Origin: Leptolyngbya ohadii IS1
Lineage (GTDB): Bacteria; Cyanobacteriota; Cyanobacteriia; Elainellales; Elainellaceae
Length of the DNA stretch: 64,000 nt
Assembly: GCF_002215035.1 (NCBI RefSeq)
Contig: NZ_NKFP01000004.1
Span: forward strand, 1,055,726 to 1,119,725
Reading direction: 5' to 3'
In this document: one piece after another, positions 35,442 to 45,404 of the stretch
Numbering within the stretch: the stretch's first letter is position 1
Layout: each line of letters opens with the position of its first letter
Position numbers and translations under genes: made by a program
The notes under the pieces: model-generated
The model's input: the letters and a program-made list of their open reading frames with translations, nothing else
Databases searched by the model: none
Told to the model about the DNA's origin: nothing

Positions 35442-36791
35442 ATGAGACGCTATTTGTCCAGGTTTCGTTGGCTTTTCTACTTCGCAGTTTTTATGGGTTT
35501 GGTCATTGCTGCTTTCCGGATTGAGGGAATCATCGTCCATCGATATTGGTATGCTCAAACCCTCGTTTTCCCACCCAGCCAACAGCCGCGTGATCTTTTT
35601 AGCGCATCAGTCGCGATTGGTCACGATTATTTTGGTGCATCCGTCGCGATCGATGGAGATACCCTAGCTGTAGCGGCTTCAGACATCAGAACCAGCTATA
35701 CCGTAGGAGCAGTTTACGTCTACGTTCGCAATGGTTCAGCCTGGAAACTGCAAGCCAAATTAGTTGAAGAGAATGTAGAACAGAGCTTCGGTTTTGCACA
35801 AAGCGTCGATATCAGCGGCAATACGATCGTCGTCTCAACTGTTGATTCTGTCATCATTTTTGAGCGTCGAGATTCAATCTGGATACAGCGAGCCAGAATA
35901 GAGCCGCCTAAAGAGCTAAAACCTCAAGGAGTACTTTCCTGGTACTACAGCGGAATTGCAATTGATGGCGATTCGCTTGTCGTAGGTGCGAGGGGAGCCG
36001 CCGTTGTCTACACAAGGGATGTCTCAGGAACCTGGAACTACGAAACGGTGCTGGTTTCTCCCGATCGCTCTAGTTCATCATCTGGAAATCCCGATCTCTG
36101 CAACTTCGGTTCATCCGTAGCCATTAGCAACAATACGATCGTGGTTGGAAGCAAACCTAGACCTGCTGACGGTATTGGCAACTGCACCAACATTTTTGTA
36201 CGCCATCCTACTAGCCGACAGTGGACTCATCAGGCATCCCTACTACCAGACATTTGCCAGTCCTCCCAGCCCTGCGATATTGGTGGATTTGGCTATTCTG
36301 TGGGAATCGATCGCGATACCATAATCGTCGGAACAGCAGCCCCCTTAGCTGGACCATTCCAGTACTGTGCTTCGCGGGGTGACTCGGCTTATATCTTCGA
36401 GAGAATTCCCGACACTTCAGCCTGGAAGCAAACGGCAGTGCTACAGCCCAAAGGAATGTTGGCAAAGTTCCATGCCAGCCGATGTGGATTTGGTGAACAG
36501 GTCGCAGTTTCAAGGGACACTGCGATCGTTATGCAGAACAAAATCGGGATACGATATCTCTTCAAACGCGATCCGCAAACAGGCGAATGGCAATATCAGG
36601 CTGAAATACTTGTAGATCCTCAAATGGCATACCGCGATTGGGAATACGATTCCAGGCAAAGCGTCGCCCTTTCCTTTCCCTATGCAGCGATCGGCGATAC
36701 AACCTACTCCCGCAGCAAGGAGTCCCGCTTCGACTCAGGCGCGTTTTATGTGCTGGATTTGCGATCGCCTAAATCAAATGCAAATAAGTAA
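35442..36791 (+). CDS. Membrane-anchored FG-GAP-like beta-propeller protein
   Basis: A 449-residue protein with an N-terminal membrane segment (WLFYFAVFMGLVIAAFRIEG, about residues 10-29) followed by about seven repeats of the FG-GAP type: FGASVAIDGDTLAVAASD, FAQSVDISGNTIVVSTV, SGIAIDGDSLVVGAR, FGSSVAISNNTIVVGSK, FGYSVGIDRDTIIVGT and FGEQVAVSRDTAIVMQ. Each is followed by a VYVY-type strand, so a seven-bladed propeller on the outer face of the membrane is expected. No enzyme motif is visible. Several Cys in the last third could form disulfides. Adhesion or a binding role is plausible but not shown. It converges with the pilin gene with 10 bp between stops. Confidence 0.82.
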   Translation: MRRYLSRFRWLFYFAVFMGLVIAAFRIEGIIVHRYWYAQTLVFPPSQQPRDLFSASVAIGHDYFGASVAIDGDTLAVAASDIRTSYTVGAVYVYVRNGSAWKLQAKLVEENVEQSFGFAQSVDISGNTIVVSTVDSVIIFERRDSIWIQRARIEPPKELKPQGVLSWYYSGIAIDGDSLVVGARGAAVVYTRDVSGTWNYETVLVSPDRSSSSSGNPDLCNFGSSVAISNNTIVVGSKPRPADGIGNCTNIFVRHPTSRQWTHQASLLPDICQSSQPCDIGGFGYSVGIDRDTIIVGTAAPLAGPFQYCASRGDSAYIFERIPDTSAWKQTAVLQPKGMLAKFHASRCGFGEQVAVSRDTAIVMQNKIGIRYLFKRDPQTGEWQYQAEILVDPQMAYRDWEYDSRQSVALSFPYAAIGDTTYSRSKESRFDSGAFYVLDLRSPKSNANK

Positions 36792-36801
36792 CAGAGACAC
36801 C

Positions 36802-37413
36802 TTAATAGCAAAACCGCCCACCATCATCTGGCGTTGGATTATTGCTTGCCTTCCGCATTGTCCCCAGAAACGTCGATAGCACTACGCACCGCCTTGCCCG
36901 ACTACTGCCTGCCCTGAAGGTAATTCGTCCCAGGGGCGGATTGATATGTCCCCGGTGAGTAAACTCCACCCGGTAGATACTGCTCGACTGTACTAGAGTC
37001 GTTTCCGCAGTGTCGATCCGAACGCCCGTCGAGAGAACCTGCCAATCGGAAGCAGTGGGTAGAACGGAGGTTGGATGGCTTGCCCACTGGATTGTTTGCC
37101 CCACTTCCCGAAAGCTGACCTGCAATTCTATCCTCGATGTCATTGCCCTTGCCTGAGTCTGCCGCAACACCTGCAAGGCTTCGTCCTGTGTCCTGTTCAG
37201 CCTTACACCGTTTCGCCAATGAAGCCAATTCGGAGTCGCGATCGCCGCCAAAATTCCGGTAATCGATATAACCATCAGCAGTTCAACCAGCGTCAAACCC
37301 TGAACTTGTTGCAGTGAACGATTGAGCCTTGAATGATTGAGCCTGAAACTCAGCGGAGTTGGAAATTGAGCAGCACAAAAAATCCGTCTTCTGCCTTGAC
37401 GCTTACCATTCAT
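36802..37413 (-). CDS. Type IV pilin-like protein (GspH/FimT-like)
   Basis: A 203-residue minor-pilin-like protein. A long basic leader (about 38 residues, MNGKRQGRRRIF then FRLNHSRLNRSLQQ) ends at Gly before LTLVELLMVISITGILAAI, the prepilin signature with Glu at +5. PNWLHWRNGVRLNRTQDEAL and RAMTSRIELQVSF follow the GspH/FimT pattern, and two Cys (RRCVV and GGRFCY) are near the end. The leader includes a short duplication (RLNHSRLNRS). Other pilus genes are not in the window. Confidence 0.85.
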   Translation of the reverse strand: MNGKRQGRRRIFCAAQFPTPLSFRLNHSRLNRSLQQVQGLTLVELLMVISITGILAAIATPNWLHWRNGVRLNRTQDEALQVLRQTQARAMTSRIELQVSFREVGQTIQWASHPTSVLPTASDWQVLSTGVRIDTAETTLVQSSSIYRVEFTHRGHINPPLGRITFRAGSSRARRCVVLSTFLGTMRKASNNPTPDDGGRFCY

Positions 37414-37689
37414 TACGATCGCCCTTCATGCCCCTGATTGTCTTAGCTCAGGGTGCCCAGTTGCTTAAGGCGTACTGCTCAGTGCTAACTCTGAAAAGAA
37501 AATAAAAAGAAACATGTCAACAGTGCTGCTTTCACCGAGATCCGGCAAGAGGAGCAGGAGCAGGAAGGGGCACGAGCAGAAATTTTGAAAAAAAGATGTC
37601 GATCGGACACAAGATCGAGTATGCTTATTTCTTGGAGTGAAGACGGTTCAACCCAACCCGGTTTAGCCTGAGTTGCTTCTTTTACCCAA

Positions 37690-37770
37690 GCGGATGTGGC
37701 GGAATTGGTATACGCGCACGTTTGAGGGGCGTGTGGCTTTGCCTTGCGAGTTCGAGTCTCGCCATCCGCA
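37690..37770 (+). tRNA. tRNA-Leu (anticodon GAG)
   Basis: An 81-nt class II tRNA. The acceptor stem GCGGATG pairs with CATCCGC; the anticodon stem CACGT/GCGTG holds loop TTGAGGG with anticodon GAG; a variable arm follows and the T loop is GTTCGAGTC. Discriminator base A; CCA is not encoded. A TTTTT run follows directly and may end transcription. A minus-strand frame across the gene (37485-37796) is a false protein. Confidence 0.95.
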
Positions 37771-38100
37771 TTTTTAAAGTTCCAATGGAGTGTCAAAAGC
37801 TGAAACGGCTGCTCCTGCGGAACTTTCTTGCTTTTCGCAGAAATTACTATTGACTACTACTGGCTGAATCTGCGGGCTTATTGCGTTGTGTGCAGATTGA
37901 TCGCGATCGGCTGGACTAAAACAAATTCCAGCAACAATACATTCCAGTAACGCTGCTTCTGGATCAATCGGTGGCTGAAAAAATCGGGCGGGTAAGTGTC
38001 TCTACCTTTTGTTGCCCAGTTGTGCCCTGGAAAAGTCAGCTGCGGCTATATATACTATGATCAAAGAAGTTAAAGTTTTGTAAAGAAAGTTTTTAAGCAA
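37771..38100. other. Gene-free region between tRNA-Leu and the chorismate lyase gene
   Basis: A 330-bp gap. TATACT at 38051-38056 looks like a -10 box for the downstream gene, but no good -35 box is spaced from it. No further gene was seen. Confidence 0.4.
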
Positions 38101-38712
38101 TTGATCCCAGCTATCAGACCGACCCAGAGCATTGCCGCCCCAACGGACTGGTATGCCCTTAGCCCCCTCTGGCAGGGTAATGAAGCGATCGTTCAGCGCG
38201 GCTTGCCCCATCATCAGCTTGCTCCTGCGTGGCAGGTAATCCTCCTGGGAGATGGCTCCCCTACCCGCTACCTTCAACTTTTAACCGGAGAACCTACCGA
38301 GGTAGACGTCATTGATATGTCCCTAGTGGACAGGGATTCAGACGGGGCACCTGCTGCAATTCAAAAAGTGCCTGCTCCCTGGCTGCGGCGGCAGGTTTGG
38401 CTACGAACTGCTTCCGGGCAACGGCTAGCCTATGCAACATCCTGGTGGGAAGCCAGCCACGTTGATGAATATTTGCAAAATCGATCGCTCCCTGTCTGGG
38501 CAAATCTGGCAAAGCTGCGAACGGAACTCTATCGCGATGTGCAGGGCATTGAGTACGGCAATTCTGCCCCCCTGGAAGAAGCCTTTGGGCAGTCTGGTCC
38601 TTTCTGGGGACGCTACTATCTGTTCTGGCACCACGGACGCCCCATCACCCTGATCTACGAAGTCTTCTCCCCCTACCTGCAAAAATACCTCGGACCTACC
38701 CATACCCCCTAA
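38101..38712 (+). CDS. Chorismate lyase-like protein (DUF98)
   Basis: A 203-residue protein of the DUF98 chorismate pyruvate-lyase-like family. In Synechocystis a member makes 4-hydroxybenzoate from chorismate for plastoquinone. Segments LSPLWQGNEAIVQRGLPHH, LLGDGSPTRYLQLLTGEP, LRRQVWLRTASGQRLAYATS and GRYYLFWHHGRPITLIYEVF fit the family; the C-terminal Glu in IYEVF is a likely catalytic residue. The frame begins with TTG (38101) and no ATG lies nearby, so the start is a non-canonical codon. No membrane segment is present. Confidence 0.82.
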   Translation: MIPAIRPTQSIAAPTDWYALSPLWQGNEAIVQRGLPHHQLAPAWQVILLGDGSPTRYLQLLTGEPTEVDVIDMSLVDRDSDGAPAAIQKVPAPWLRRQVWLRTASGQRLAYATSWWEASHVDEYLQNRSLPVWANLAKLRTELYRDVQGIEYGNSAPLEEAFGQSGPFWGRYYLFWHHGRPITLIYEVFSPYLQKYLGPTHTP

Positions 38713-38827
38713 ACTCCCACTTTCCACTCCCCACTCTCCACCTTCCCCATCCCCACTCGATCGCCAAACTCCCTAAACTAGATCTGGAGTTCACCGCAGC
38801 ACTGAAGCTGTCCTATCTCAAACTGGC

Positions 38828-39676
38828 ATGAAGCTTCTGATTAGCAACGACGACGGCGTTTCCTCGCTGGGCATTCGGACAATGGCAAACACCCTTGCGG
38901 CAGCAGGGCACGAAATTACGGTAGTCGCACCCGATCGAGAGCGATCCGCAACCGGACATGGTTTAACCCTACATCAACCCATTCGGGCAGAGCGAGTTGA
39001 GTCTGGTTTTCATCCGTCGATCGCTGCCTGGGCTTGTTCAGGGACGCCCTCCGACTGTGTGAAACTGGCACTGGGCGCACTGCTCGACAGTCCACCGGAG
39101 ATGGTGCTATCGGGCATTAATCACGGCTCGAATCTGGGAACGGATGTGCTGTACTCCGGAACGGTTTCGGCGGCGATGGAAGGGGTAATCGAGGGAATTC
39201 CCAGCGTGGCGTTTAGCTTGACGAGCTTCACTTCAAAGGATTTTCAGCCTGCCGCCGATTTTGCCCAAGCCCTGGTCGATTTGCTGGCAAAGCAGCCGCT
39301 TCCTCACCTGATGCTGCTCAACGTCAACGTGCCTGCGGTTCCGGCGGAACAGATTGCGGGGGTGGTCGTCACTCGTCAGGGAGTGCGTCGCTATATCGAT
39401 CAGTTTGAAAAGCGAATTGACCCACGCGGCAAAACCTATTACTGGTTGGCTGGCGAACTGCTAGAAGATGTAGATGAAACCGAACTGGCGGCGATCGAGC
39501 TGGCAAAGCTGAAAGCATTTGGATCTGAGCTGGATTGGTATCACCAAACCCTGACCGATGTGCAGGCAATTCGACACAACTGCATCACCGTTACGCCCCT
39601 GCAATACAATCTAACCTGTGCTTCTGGTCTAATCAATCTACGCGATTGGCACTTCAGCCGTTCTTTTCCCCAGTAG
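38828..39676 (+). CDS. surE: 5'/3'-nucleotidase SurE
   Basis: Metal-dependent nucleotidase for nucleoside monophosphates in stationary phase. The 282 residues start [20 protein letters not shown], with the DD metal site, followed by [52 protein letters not shown] and [10 protein letters not shown], all family motifs. Clear start ATG. It is read in the same direction as the chorismate lyase gene after a 115-bp C-rich gap. Confidence 0.96.
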   Translation: MKLLISNDDGVSSLGIRTMANTLAAAGHEITVVAPDRERSATGHGLTLHQPIRAERVESGFHPSIAAWACSGTPSDCVKLALGALLDSPPEMVLSGINHGSNLGTDVLYSGTVSAAMEGVIEGIPSVAFSLTSFTSKDFQPAADFAQALVDLLAKQPLPHLMLLNVNVPAVPAEQIAGVVVTRQGVRRYIDQFEKRIDPRGKTYYWLAGELLEDVDETELAAIELAKLKAFGSELDWYHQTLTDVQAIRHNCITVTPLQYNLTCASGLINLRDWHFSRSFPQ

Positions 39677-40194
39677 TCCTTATCCTCAATAGTAGATGCC
39701 GTTTGTGTTTGCGGACAGGCGTTTTCCATCAAGCTTTGGCATTGCTCCCTGTGGATTGATCTGTAGATTGATCTATTAATTGGTTCATTGGTGAACCTTA
39801 AAGGCACAATCGGCAATACACAACAGTCTAAAAAATCTGTAAAACACTGGAAAAGGATGGGGATCACAGACTAGACTGGAGCAGAGTGCGGATTTTTTGC
39901 CCGATATTCAAAATTTTTATGGATGATTTGGGCAGACTAGAGCAAGGGTGCGGTTAATCGCGATCGTTGATAGTAACTCAAGTCGTGATTTGAGCTAGCA
40001 ATCAGTCCTGCTGATGACGGCGAACTGAACGATGGCACCGGGTCTACTTCAAGACGGGTCACTAGGCTGACAAGGCTAAAATGGCTGGGATGAAATCGCT
40101 GAAACGAGAAGTGGCAATCGACTCTCAATGCGACTATTGCTCAATTCAGCAGCGTTGGACTTACTGAGGCTCGTAGAATCTGGCACAAAAACGC
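39677..40194. other. Gene-free region between surE and the MBL gene
   Basis: A 518-bp gap with no supported gene. Positions 39755-39775 hold a direct repeat (GATTGATCTGTA, GATTGATCTATT). The long minus-strand frames here are shadows. A small RNA is possible but nothing specific was seen. Confidence 0.45.
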
Positions 40195-41130
40195 ATGGCT
40201 AACAGTCAACATCGATTTACAGTCCGCTTCTGGGGTGTAAGAGGAAGCATTGCTTGTCCGGGGTCAGGGACGGTTCGCTACGGCGGCAATACCTCTTGTG
40301 TCGAAATGCGAGTCGGCAATAAGCTGCTGATTTTTGATGGTGGAACGGGGCTGCGTGTGTTAGGACAAGCCCTCCTACCGGAAATGCCAATCACCGATGC
40401 ACACCTGTTCTTTACCCATTCCCACTGGGATCATATTCAGGGCTTTCCTTTTTTCGTGCCTGCCTTCGTCAAAGGGAACTGTTTTAACATCTACGGAGCG
40501 ATTGCGCCAAATGGTTCTACCATTGAGCAGCGCCTGACCGATCAAATGCTCCATCCTAACTTTCCGGTGCCCCTTCAGGTAATGGGGGCTGACCTCAAGT
40601 TTCACGATCTAGAGGTGGGCGATTCCGTGTCACTCGATGATGCCAAGGTCGAGACTGCCCTGCTCAATCATCCCGGAGAAGCGATCGGCTATCGGGTGAA
40701 CTGGCAGAACTACGCTGTTGCCTACATCACAGATACCGAGCATTTCCCCGATCGTCTGGATGAGAACGTGCTGAAGCTGTCCCGCCACGCAGACCTGCTG
40801 ATTTACGACGCGACCTACACGGATGAGGAATACCACAATCCGCGATCGAGCAAAGTTGGCTGGGGTCACTCGACCTGGCAGGAAGCCGTGAAAATTGCCA
40901 AAGCCGCATCGGTGAAAAAGCTGGTGATTTTCCATCACGATCCGCTGCACGACGATAACTTTATGGATCAGGTGCGGGAAGATACGGCAAAGCAGTTTCC
41001 CAATAGCCTTGTTGCCTGGGAAGGGCTGACGATCGAACTGGGGCAGCAACCCAATCATCCGAATTCGGTGACGGTTTCATCTCCCATCTACAGTCCGTTT
41101 GCGGAGGAGCGATCGGAAGTGTCTGCCTAG
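40195..41130 (+). CDS. MBL-fold metallo-hydrolase
   Basis: A 311-residue beta-lactamase-fold hydrolase. TVRFWGVRGSIACPGSGTVR, GGNTSCVEM and IFDGGTGLRVLG open the domain, FFTHSHWDHIQGFPFF is the HxHxDH zinc motif, and LLNHPGEAIGYR, AYITDTEHFPD and VIFHHDPLHDD supply the other ligands. This subfamily resembles phosphodiesterase-like MBL proteins. The substrate is unknown. No signal peptide is visible, so it is cytosolic. It converges with glgA2. Confidence 0.9.
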   Translation: MANSQHRFTVRFWGVRGSIACPGSGTVRYGGNTSCVEMRVGNKLLIFDGGTGLRVLGQALLPEMPITDAHLFFTHSHWDHIQGFPFFVPAFVKGNCFNIYGAIAPNGSTIEQRLTDQMLHPNFPVPLQVMGADLKFHDLEVGDSVSLDDAKVETALLNHPGEAIGYRVNWQNYAVAYITDTEHFPDRLDENVLKLSRHADLLIYDATYTDEEYHNPRSSKVGWGHSTWQEAVKIAKAASVKKLVIFHHDPLHDDNFMDQVREDTAKQFPNSLVAWEGLTIELGQQPNHPNSVTVSSPIYSPFAEERSEVSA

Positions 41131-41212
41131 AGAAGTGTCTGCCTAGTATTTGTTCCAGAACAGCCTGTTCCAGATCAGCAACCGTTCGCTCGTTGGTTTG
41201 ACTCAACTTGGT

Positions 41213-42688
41213 CTACTTGTGGCGAATTAGCTCAAATACCGCCAGGTAGTCCTCACCGGGATTGTTCCACGAGTAGTCATGCGCCATGCCCTGAAGCTGA
41301 AGCTTCTCAAACTCTTCGGGATAATAGCGCCACAGCCCGATCGCCCGATCCATCGCCGATTCTAGCGCAGAGTAGTCCGTCTGATAAAACACATAGCCGT
41401 TGCGCTCCTCAGGCGGATGGGTTTCGTCGTAGTCGCGATCGAAGACGGTATTGACCAAGCCACCCACACCTCGAACGATCGGCACCGTGCCGTACTTTAA
41501 GCCGATCATCTGGGTTAATCCGCAGGGTTCAAAGTTGCTGGGCACGACGATAAAGTCTGCTCCGGCGTAGATCAGGTGGGATAGCTCTTCGTTAAAGCCC
41601 AGTTCCAGGTGGATATCGGGATTGTCGTTAAGGAAGACTTTTTCGTGCTGGAAGTGGTTGTTAATTCCGGCTTCGGTAGCTGACCCCAGCAGCACAAACT
41701 GGCAGTTTCGCAGCAGCGAGTGGTAGATCGCATGGTGAACCAGATGCACCCCTTTCTGGTCGTCCAGCCGTCCAATGTAGGCGATCAGGGGTTTATCTTC
41801 GTGCTGGAGCAGCAGCCGTTCCCGCAGCGCTTTCTTGTTTTTCTGCTTATCTTCCAGGGTTTCCGGCGTGAATTTGTGGGGAATAAAGCGATCGACCTGA
41901 GGATTCCAAACATCGTAGTCAATGCCGTTGAGAATGCCGCCAAACTTGTCCTGATGCAGGTGAATGGTGTGCCCTAAGCCGTAGCCAAACTCGCCGTAGT
42001 GAGCTTCCCAGGCATGGTGGGGCGAGACGGTATTGAAGTAGTTGGAATAGACGATGCCGCCCTTCATGAAGTTGATGGCGAAGGGGTTGAAGTTATCTTG
42101 CAGGCGATCGTACTGGAAGTAGTATTCGGGGCGGTTCAGTCCGGTTGCCGTGAGCACCTCAGCGCCAGCAGGTCCCTGATGCTTGAAGTTATGGATGGTG
42201 TAGCAAACCCGCTGAAACTCCAGTCCGTGATGCTTGTAGATTTCAAACAGCATGACGGGAACGAGTCCGGTCTGCCAGTCATGGCAGTGAATTATGTCCG
42301 GTCGCTTGTTAGCAATCAGCAGAAATTCCAGCGCCGCCTTGCTGAAGAAGGCAAATCGCATATTATCGTCGTCGCAGCCGTAGTAGGTACGACGGTTAAA
42401 AAAGAAATCTTCCGAGTGAGGATCGATAAAGAAGCAGAGCCGTCCATGCACCCAGCCGCAGAAGACATCGCACGTGATACTCGCGCCGTACCAGGGCACG
42501 CTGAGATCGCGATATGCCTCGTGCCAGCCCCAAATCTGGTCGTAGCGCATACAGTCGTACTTGGGCAGAATAATCTCAACCGCGTGCCCCCGAATTTCGA
42601 GTTCACGGCTTAGCCCGTACACCACATCGCCTAGCCCGCCTGCTTTGATGACTGGGGCACATTCCGAGGCAATCTGTACGATGTACAT
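41213..42688 (-). CDS. glgA: Glycogen synthase, GlgA2 type
   Basis: ADP-glucose-dependent glucan elongation for storage polysaccharide. The N-terminus YIVQIASECAPVIKAGGLGD carries the KxGGL substrate loop; the GT-B core has VLSRELEI-type and PLIAYIGRLDDQKGVHLVHH segments and ends with the nucleotide-sugar site VVPSNFEPCGLTQMIGLKYG (conserved E-x7-E-like region). The 491 residues and the MYIVQIASEC start match the second cyanobacterial paralogue (GlgA2), linked to starch-like branching patterns. It is monocistronic. A decayed copy of its 5' end lies at about 45405-45525. Confidence 0.96.
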   Translation of the reverse strand: MYIVQIASECAPVIKAGGLGDVVYGLSRELEIRGHAVEIILPKYDCMRYDQIWGWHEAYRDLSVPWYGASITCDVFCGWVHGRLCFFIDPHSEDFFFNRRTYYGCDDDNMRFAFFSKAALEFLLIANKRPDIIHCHDWQTGLVPVMLFEIYKHHGLEFQRVCYTIHNFKHQGPAGAEVLTATGLNRPEYYFQYDRLQDNFNPFAINFMKGGIVYSNYFNTVSPHHAWEAHYGEFGYGLGHTIHLHQDKFGGILNGIDYDVWNPQVDRFIPHKFTPETLEDKQKNKKALRERLLLQHEDKPLIAYIGRLDDQKGVHLVHHAIYHSLLRNCQFVLLGSATEAGINNHFQHEKVFLNDNPDIHLELGFNEELSHLIYAGADFIVVPSNFEPCGLTQMIGLKYGTVPIVRGVGGLVNTVFDRDYDETHPPEERNGYVFYQTDYSALESAMDRAIGLWRYYPEEFEKLQLQGMAHDYSWNNPGEDYLAVFELIRHK

Positions 42689-42795
42689 CCCTTGTTCCTC
42701 ACCGGATAAAAACGATTTGGTAATAACTTAACAAAAATATATTTATATGTTTCCGGTACGCAAGCAACCTCCGAGGGAATTTGGCGACAAGTTTT

Positions 42796-43941
42796 TTAGC
42801 GGCAGCCTGAATTGTTAATCGTACCGTTTGGCATGGTTGTACCGCACCAGATGACCTGTTCTAGGTTCGCTCGTTCCAGGCTGGCACGATGCAGGTTGGC
42901 ATAGCTTAAGTTTGCTCTCTGGAGCTGCACGCCGTCCAGGTTAGCATGGCGCAAATCGGCGCGGGTTAAGTTTGCCCGTCTCAGGTTAACGCCCTCCAGA
43001 TCCACATTTCGGAAGTCAGTCGCTCTCAGGTCAGTCCTGGCTAAATTGGCGCGGGTCACAGTGGCTCCGGTAAAGGTGGCACCGCGTAAAACTGCCTGCT
43101 GGAGCTGAGTTCCTATTAGCTTCGATCGCGTCAATTGAGCATTTTCCATCTCGGCTCGCTGGAACTGTCCGCCCTCCAGATTGGCACTCTCCAGACGAAC
43201 TCCATCCAGATTGGCATCGGTGAAATCTGACGATCGCAGGTTGGCACCCCGCAGATTAGCACCCCGCAATATCCCCTGCTGCAAATTAACGCCTTCCAGA
43301 TTAGCAGTCCTGAGATTTGCCCGTGTTAAAACCGCGCCCTGAAGATTTGCCGCTTGTAGATCCGCCGCCTGCAAATTGGCTTCTAGCAGTTGGGTCGCTT
43401 GCAGGTTCGATCGCTGTAGCGCTGCATTTTGCAAAACCGCCTTCTGCAAATTGGCTCCGGCTAACTGAATCCCCTCAAGGCGCTGACGGCTCAGCTCTGC
43501 CCCACCCAAATCAGCCCCCTGAAGCGGAATTGCTGCCTGCTCGTTCAGCAGGTTTGCCTCGGCTAAAAATTGCAGCAGTAAGCCTTTTCGCTGCCCATTC
43601 AACTGCTGAACGGTTGTCACGGTTGTGGCTCTGGCAACTTCTAGGGCTGTTTGGGGTAAGGCTGTCTGGGGAGGACTGACCTGGGGAGGACTGACCTGGG
43701 AATTGGATGGCTGAGGATTGAGCTTCAGAGAGGCAATTTGCTGAAAGTAGTCGTTGAGGATGCGCTGCTGCTCCTGCTCACTGCCCAATAATGCCTGTCC
43801 GGTTGCAAGGCGATCGACCATGCGGAAGCCCAGAACTACAGCAGACAGCAAGATAACTGACAGAATAAAAAACTTCCAGAGACTCAGATCGTTTGGATTA
43901 CCGCTGTGCCAAAGACACTTGAGCTGCCGCAGAACTTTCAT
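42796..43941 (-). CDS. Pentapeptide-repeat membrane-anchored protein
   Basis: A 381-residue protein. A membrane helix (FILSVILLSAVVLGFRMVD, about residues 25-43) is followed by a Gln/Pro-rich linker, a helical region, and then about 45 pentapeptide repeats of A(N/D)LxX form (ANLQKAVLQN, ANLRTANLEGV, ANLRGANLRSSD and so on), predicting a right-handed quadrilateral beta helix. The tail VIWCGTTMPNGTINNSGC is a common ending of cyanobacterial members. Function unknown. It stops 3 bp after the preceding gene's end, so it is cotranscribed with the GT39-like gene. Confidence 0.92.
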   Translation of the reverse strand: MKVLRQLKCLWHSGNPNDLSLWKFFILSVILLSAVVLGFRMVDRLATGQALLGSEQEQQRILNDYFQQIASLKLNPQPSNSQVSPPQVSPPQTALPQTALEVARATTVTTVQQLNGQRKGLLLQFLAEANLLNEQAAIPLQGADLGGAELSRQRLEGIQLAGANLQKAVLQNAALQRSNLQATQLLEANLQAADLQAANLQGAVLTRANLRTANLEGVNLQQGILRGANLRGANLRSSDFTDANLDGVRLESANLEGGQFQRAEMENAQLTRSKLIGTQLQQAVLRGATFTGATVTRANLARTDLRATDFRNVDLEGVNLRRANLTRADLRHANLDGVQLQRANLSYANLHRASLERANLEQVIWCGTTMPNGTINNSGCR

Positions 43942-43944
43942 GGC

Positions 43945-45324
43945 TTAAGACCCTCCAAACGTCGTCAGAATGCGATCGCTCAGGATGGGATGAAGCTCAA
44001 ATAAAATCATGCCGAGGGTCACGAAGTTAAAGAGATAAAACCATTTCAGCTTGAGCGAACCCAGGGAGATAAACGGATGATGGCGGTGTTGAGTATGGAC
44101 GATCGTTCCCAGAAAAAACAGCAGCGGCATGAAGAGAGCTAAGGTAAACCGATTTCCGCTTGCTACGGGGGTGTACCAGGCGTAGATCAACAAATAAGCG
44201 ACAAAATAGCTGAGGCAAAACGAAATGAGAAAGAAATGCCTTTTGACGATGGCTAGCGTTGTACGCCAATGAACGGCTGAAAGCAACAGGGCGATCGCCC
44301 CAAACAGCAAGATGTATTTGAAGTAGCCATAGGATTTTGAGGCAACCAGAATAACCCTATCAATTCCTCTCTTGAAGCGACTGAGAATTTCTGAAGAACT
44401 GTGCTCCCGCAGATATTTCTGGGGACTGGGAATCAGGTGAGACGGCATTTCCGGATAGCCCTTGCCATCTCCGTACTTTCGGGTTCCTGCCTCTGCTTCT
44501 TCCCAGGAGTCGTACCACATATAAAACGTGGAGTTGACGTTATAGAAATAGTGACCAAAATATTGGCGACTGGTGCTGATGTAGGGATAAATGACACCTA
44601 AAAAAGCCACTGCCGCCAGCACTAAACTCAGTAAACGGGAAATATTTTCCTTTTTGATCTGTTCTAGCTTTGCAGCAATACGCTGCGAGGAAAAGCGCCA
44701 TTGAGTAACGGCAGAGTAACCGCTTTGGGCAACAAACGCCAGCACAAACAGCAAAAATCCTGGCAGAACCGATGCTTTAGTTAAGTGCGCCAGACCCAGG
44801 ACAATTCCTGTTAACAGACCTAACTTCCAGGATGGCTGCTGGAGCATCCTCAGCATGAGGAAAAACCCAAAGAAACTCAAAAAGTAAAACAGCAATTCTG
44901 CCTGGGCATAGCCTGCTTTAAAGATCAGAACCGTGAATGTGGTAATCAGCCATAAATTCACGGACAGCAGAAACGGCAGCGTTCTTCTGAATAGCCAGAA
45001 TAAGCCCGGCAACAGTGCAGCAGTAGCGACAATATTAAAGTCTTTGCTGCGAGCAAAAAACTGATTTTGGGTTAATTCTGGGCTGTAGAGGAGGGAAAGC
45101 AGAAACGAGAAAGCAGGCATTCGATTACGCCCACCTACAAGGTTATAGCCCGTTTCATACATATTCTGAGCATAGGAAAGATAAGCTTCCTGATCGCTCC
45201 TGCTGACATCCAAGTTGATGATCCTGGAATTTTCTGAGGCGCCGTAGAGATACAAGCAAATGAATAAAGCAGAACACCCTACAAAACACCACTGCTTCAA
45301 CCATTTTGACTGTAAAAATTCCAT
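43945..45324 (-). CDS. GT39-like integral membrane glycosyltransferase
   Basis: About 459 residues with ten or more hydrophobic segments. The first extracytoplasmic loop has SRSDQEAYLSYAQNMYETGY, containing an Asp-rich site as in PMT/ArnT-type GT-C enzymes, which use polyprenyl-phosphate sugars. The C-terminal half is again membranous. Start at the ATG 45324 (MEFLQSKWLKQWC); the upstream in-frame extension of 17 residues looks non-coding. No substrate can be named. Its 3' end is 3 bp from the pentapeptide-repeat gene. Confidence 0.75.
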   Translation of the reverse strand: MEFLQSKWLKQWCFVGCSALFICLYLYGASENSRIINLDVSRSDQEAYLSYAQNMYETGYNLVGGRNRMPAFSFLLSLLYSPELTQNQFFARSKDFNIVATAALLPGLFWLFRRTLPFLLSVNLWLITTFTVLIFKAGYAQAELLFYFLSFFGFFLMLRMLQQPSWKLGLLTGIVLGLAHLTKASVLPGFLLFVLAFVAQSGYSAVTQWRFSSQRIAAKLEQIKKENISRLLSLVLAAVAFLGVIYPYISTSRQYFGHYFYNVNSTFYMWYDSWEEAEAGTRKYGDGKGYPEMPSHLIPSPQKYLREHSSSEILSRFKRGIDRVILVASKSYGYFKYILLFGAIALLLSAVHWRTTLAIVKRHFFLISFCLSYFVAYLLIYAWYTPVASGNRFTLALFMPLLFFLGTIVHTQHRHHPFISLGSLKLKWFYLFNFVTLGMILFELHPILSDRILTTFGGS

Positions 45325-45404
45325 GCTCAAAAGACGATCGCTGCTTGAGTCATTTTGGCAATACCGCCTGCCCACTTAACAGTATCATGTTCGGTCAATT
45401 TGAC

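Noticed and set aside
37485-37796. 103-codon minus-strand frame
   Set aside because: It runs antisense across tRNA-Leu, a well-known source of false proteins.
40961-41206. 81-codon minus-strand frame after glgA
   Set aside because: Its start looks plausible, but most of it is antisense to the conserved end of the MBL gene.
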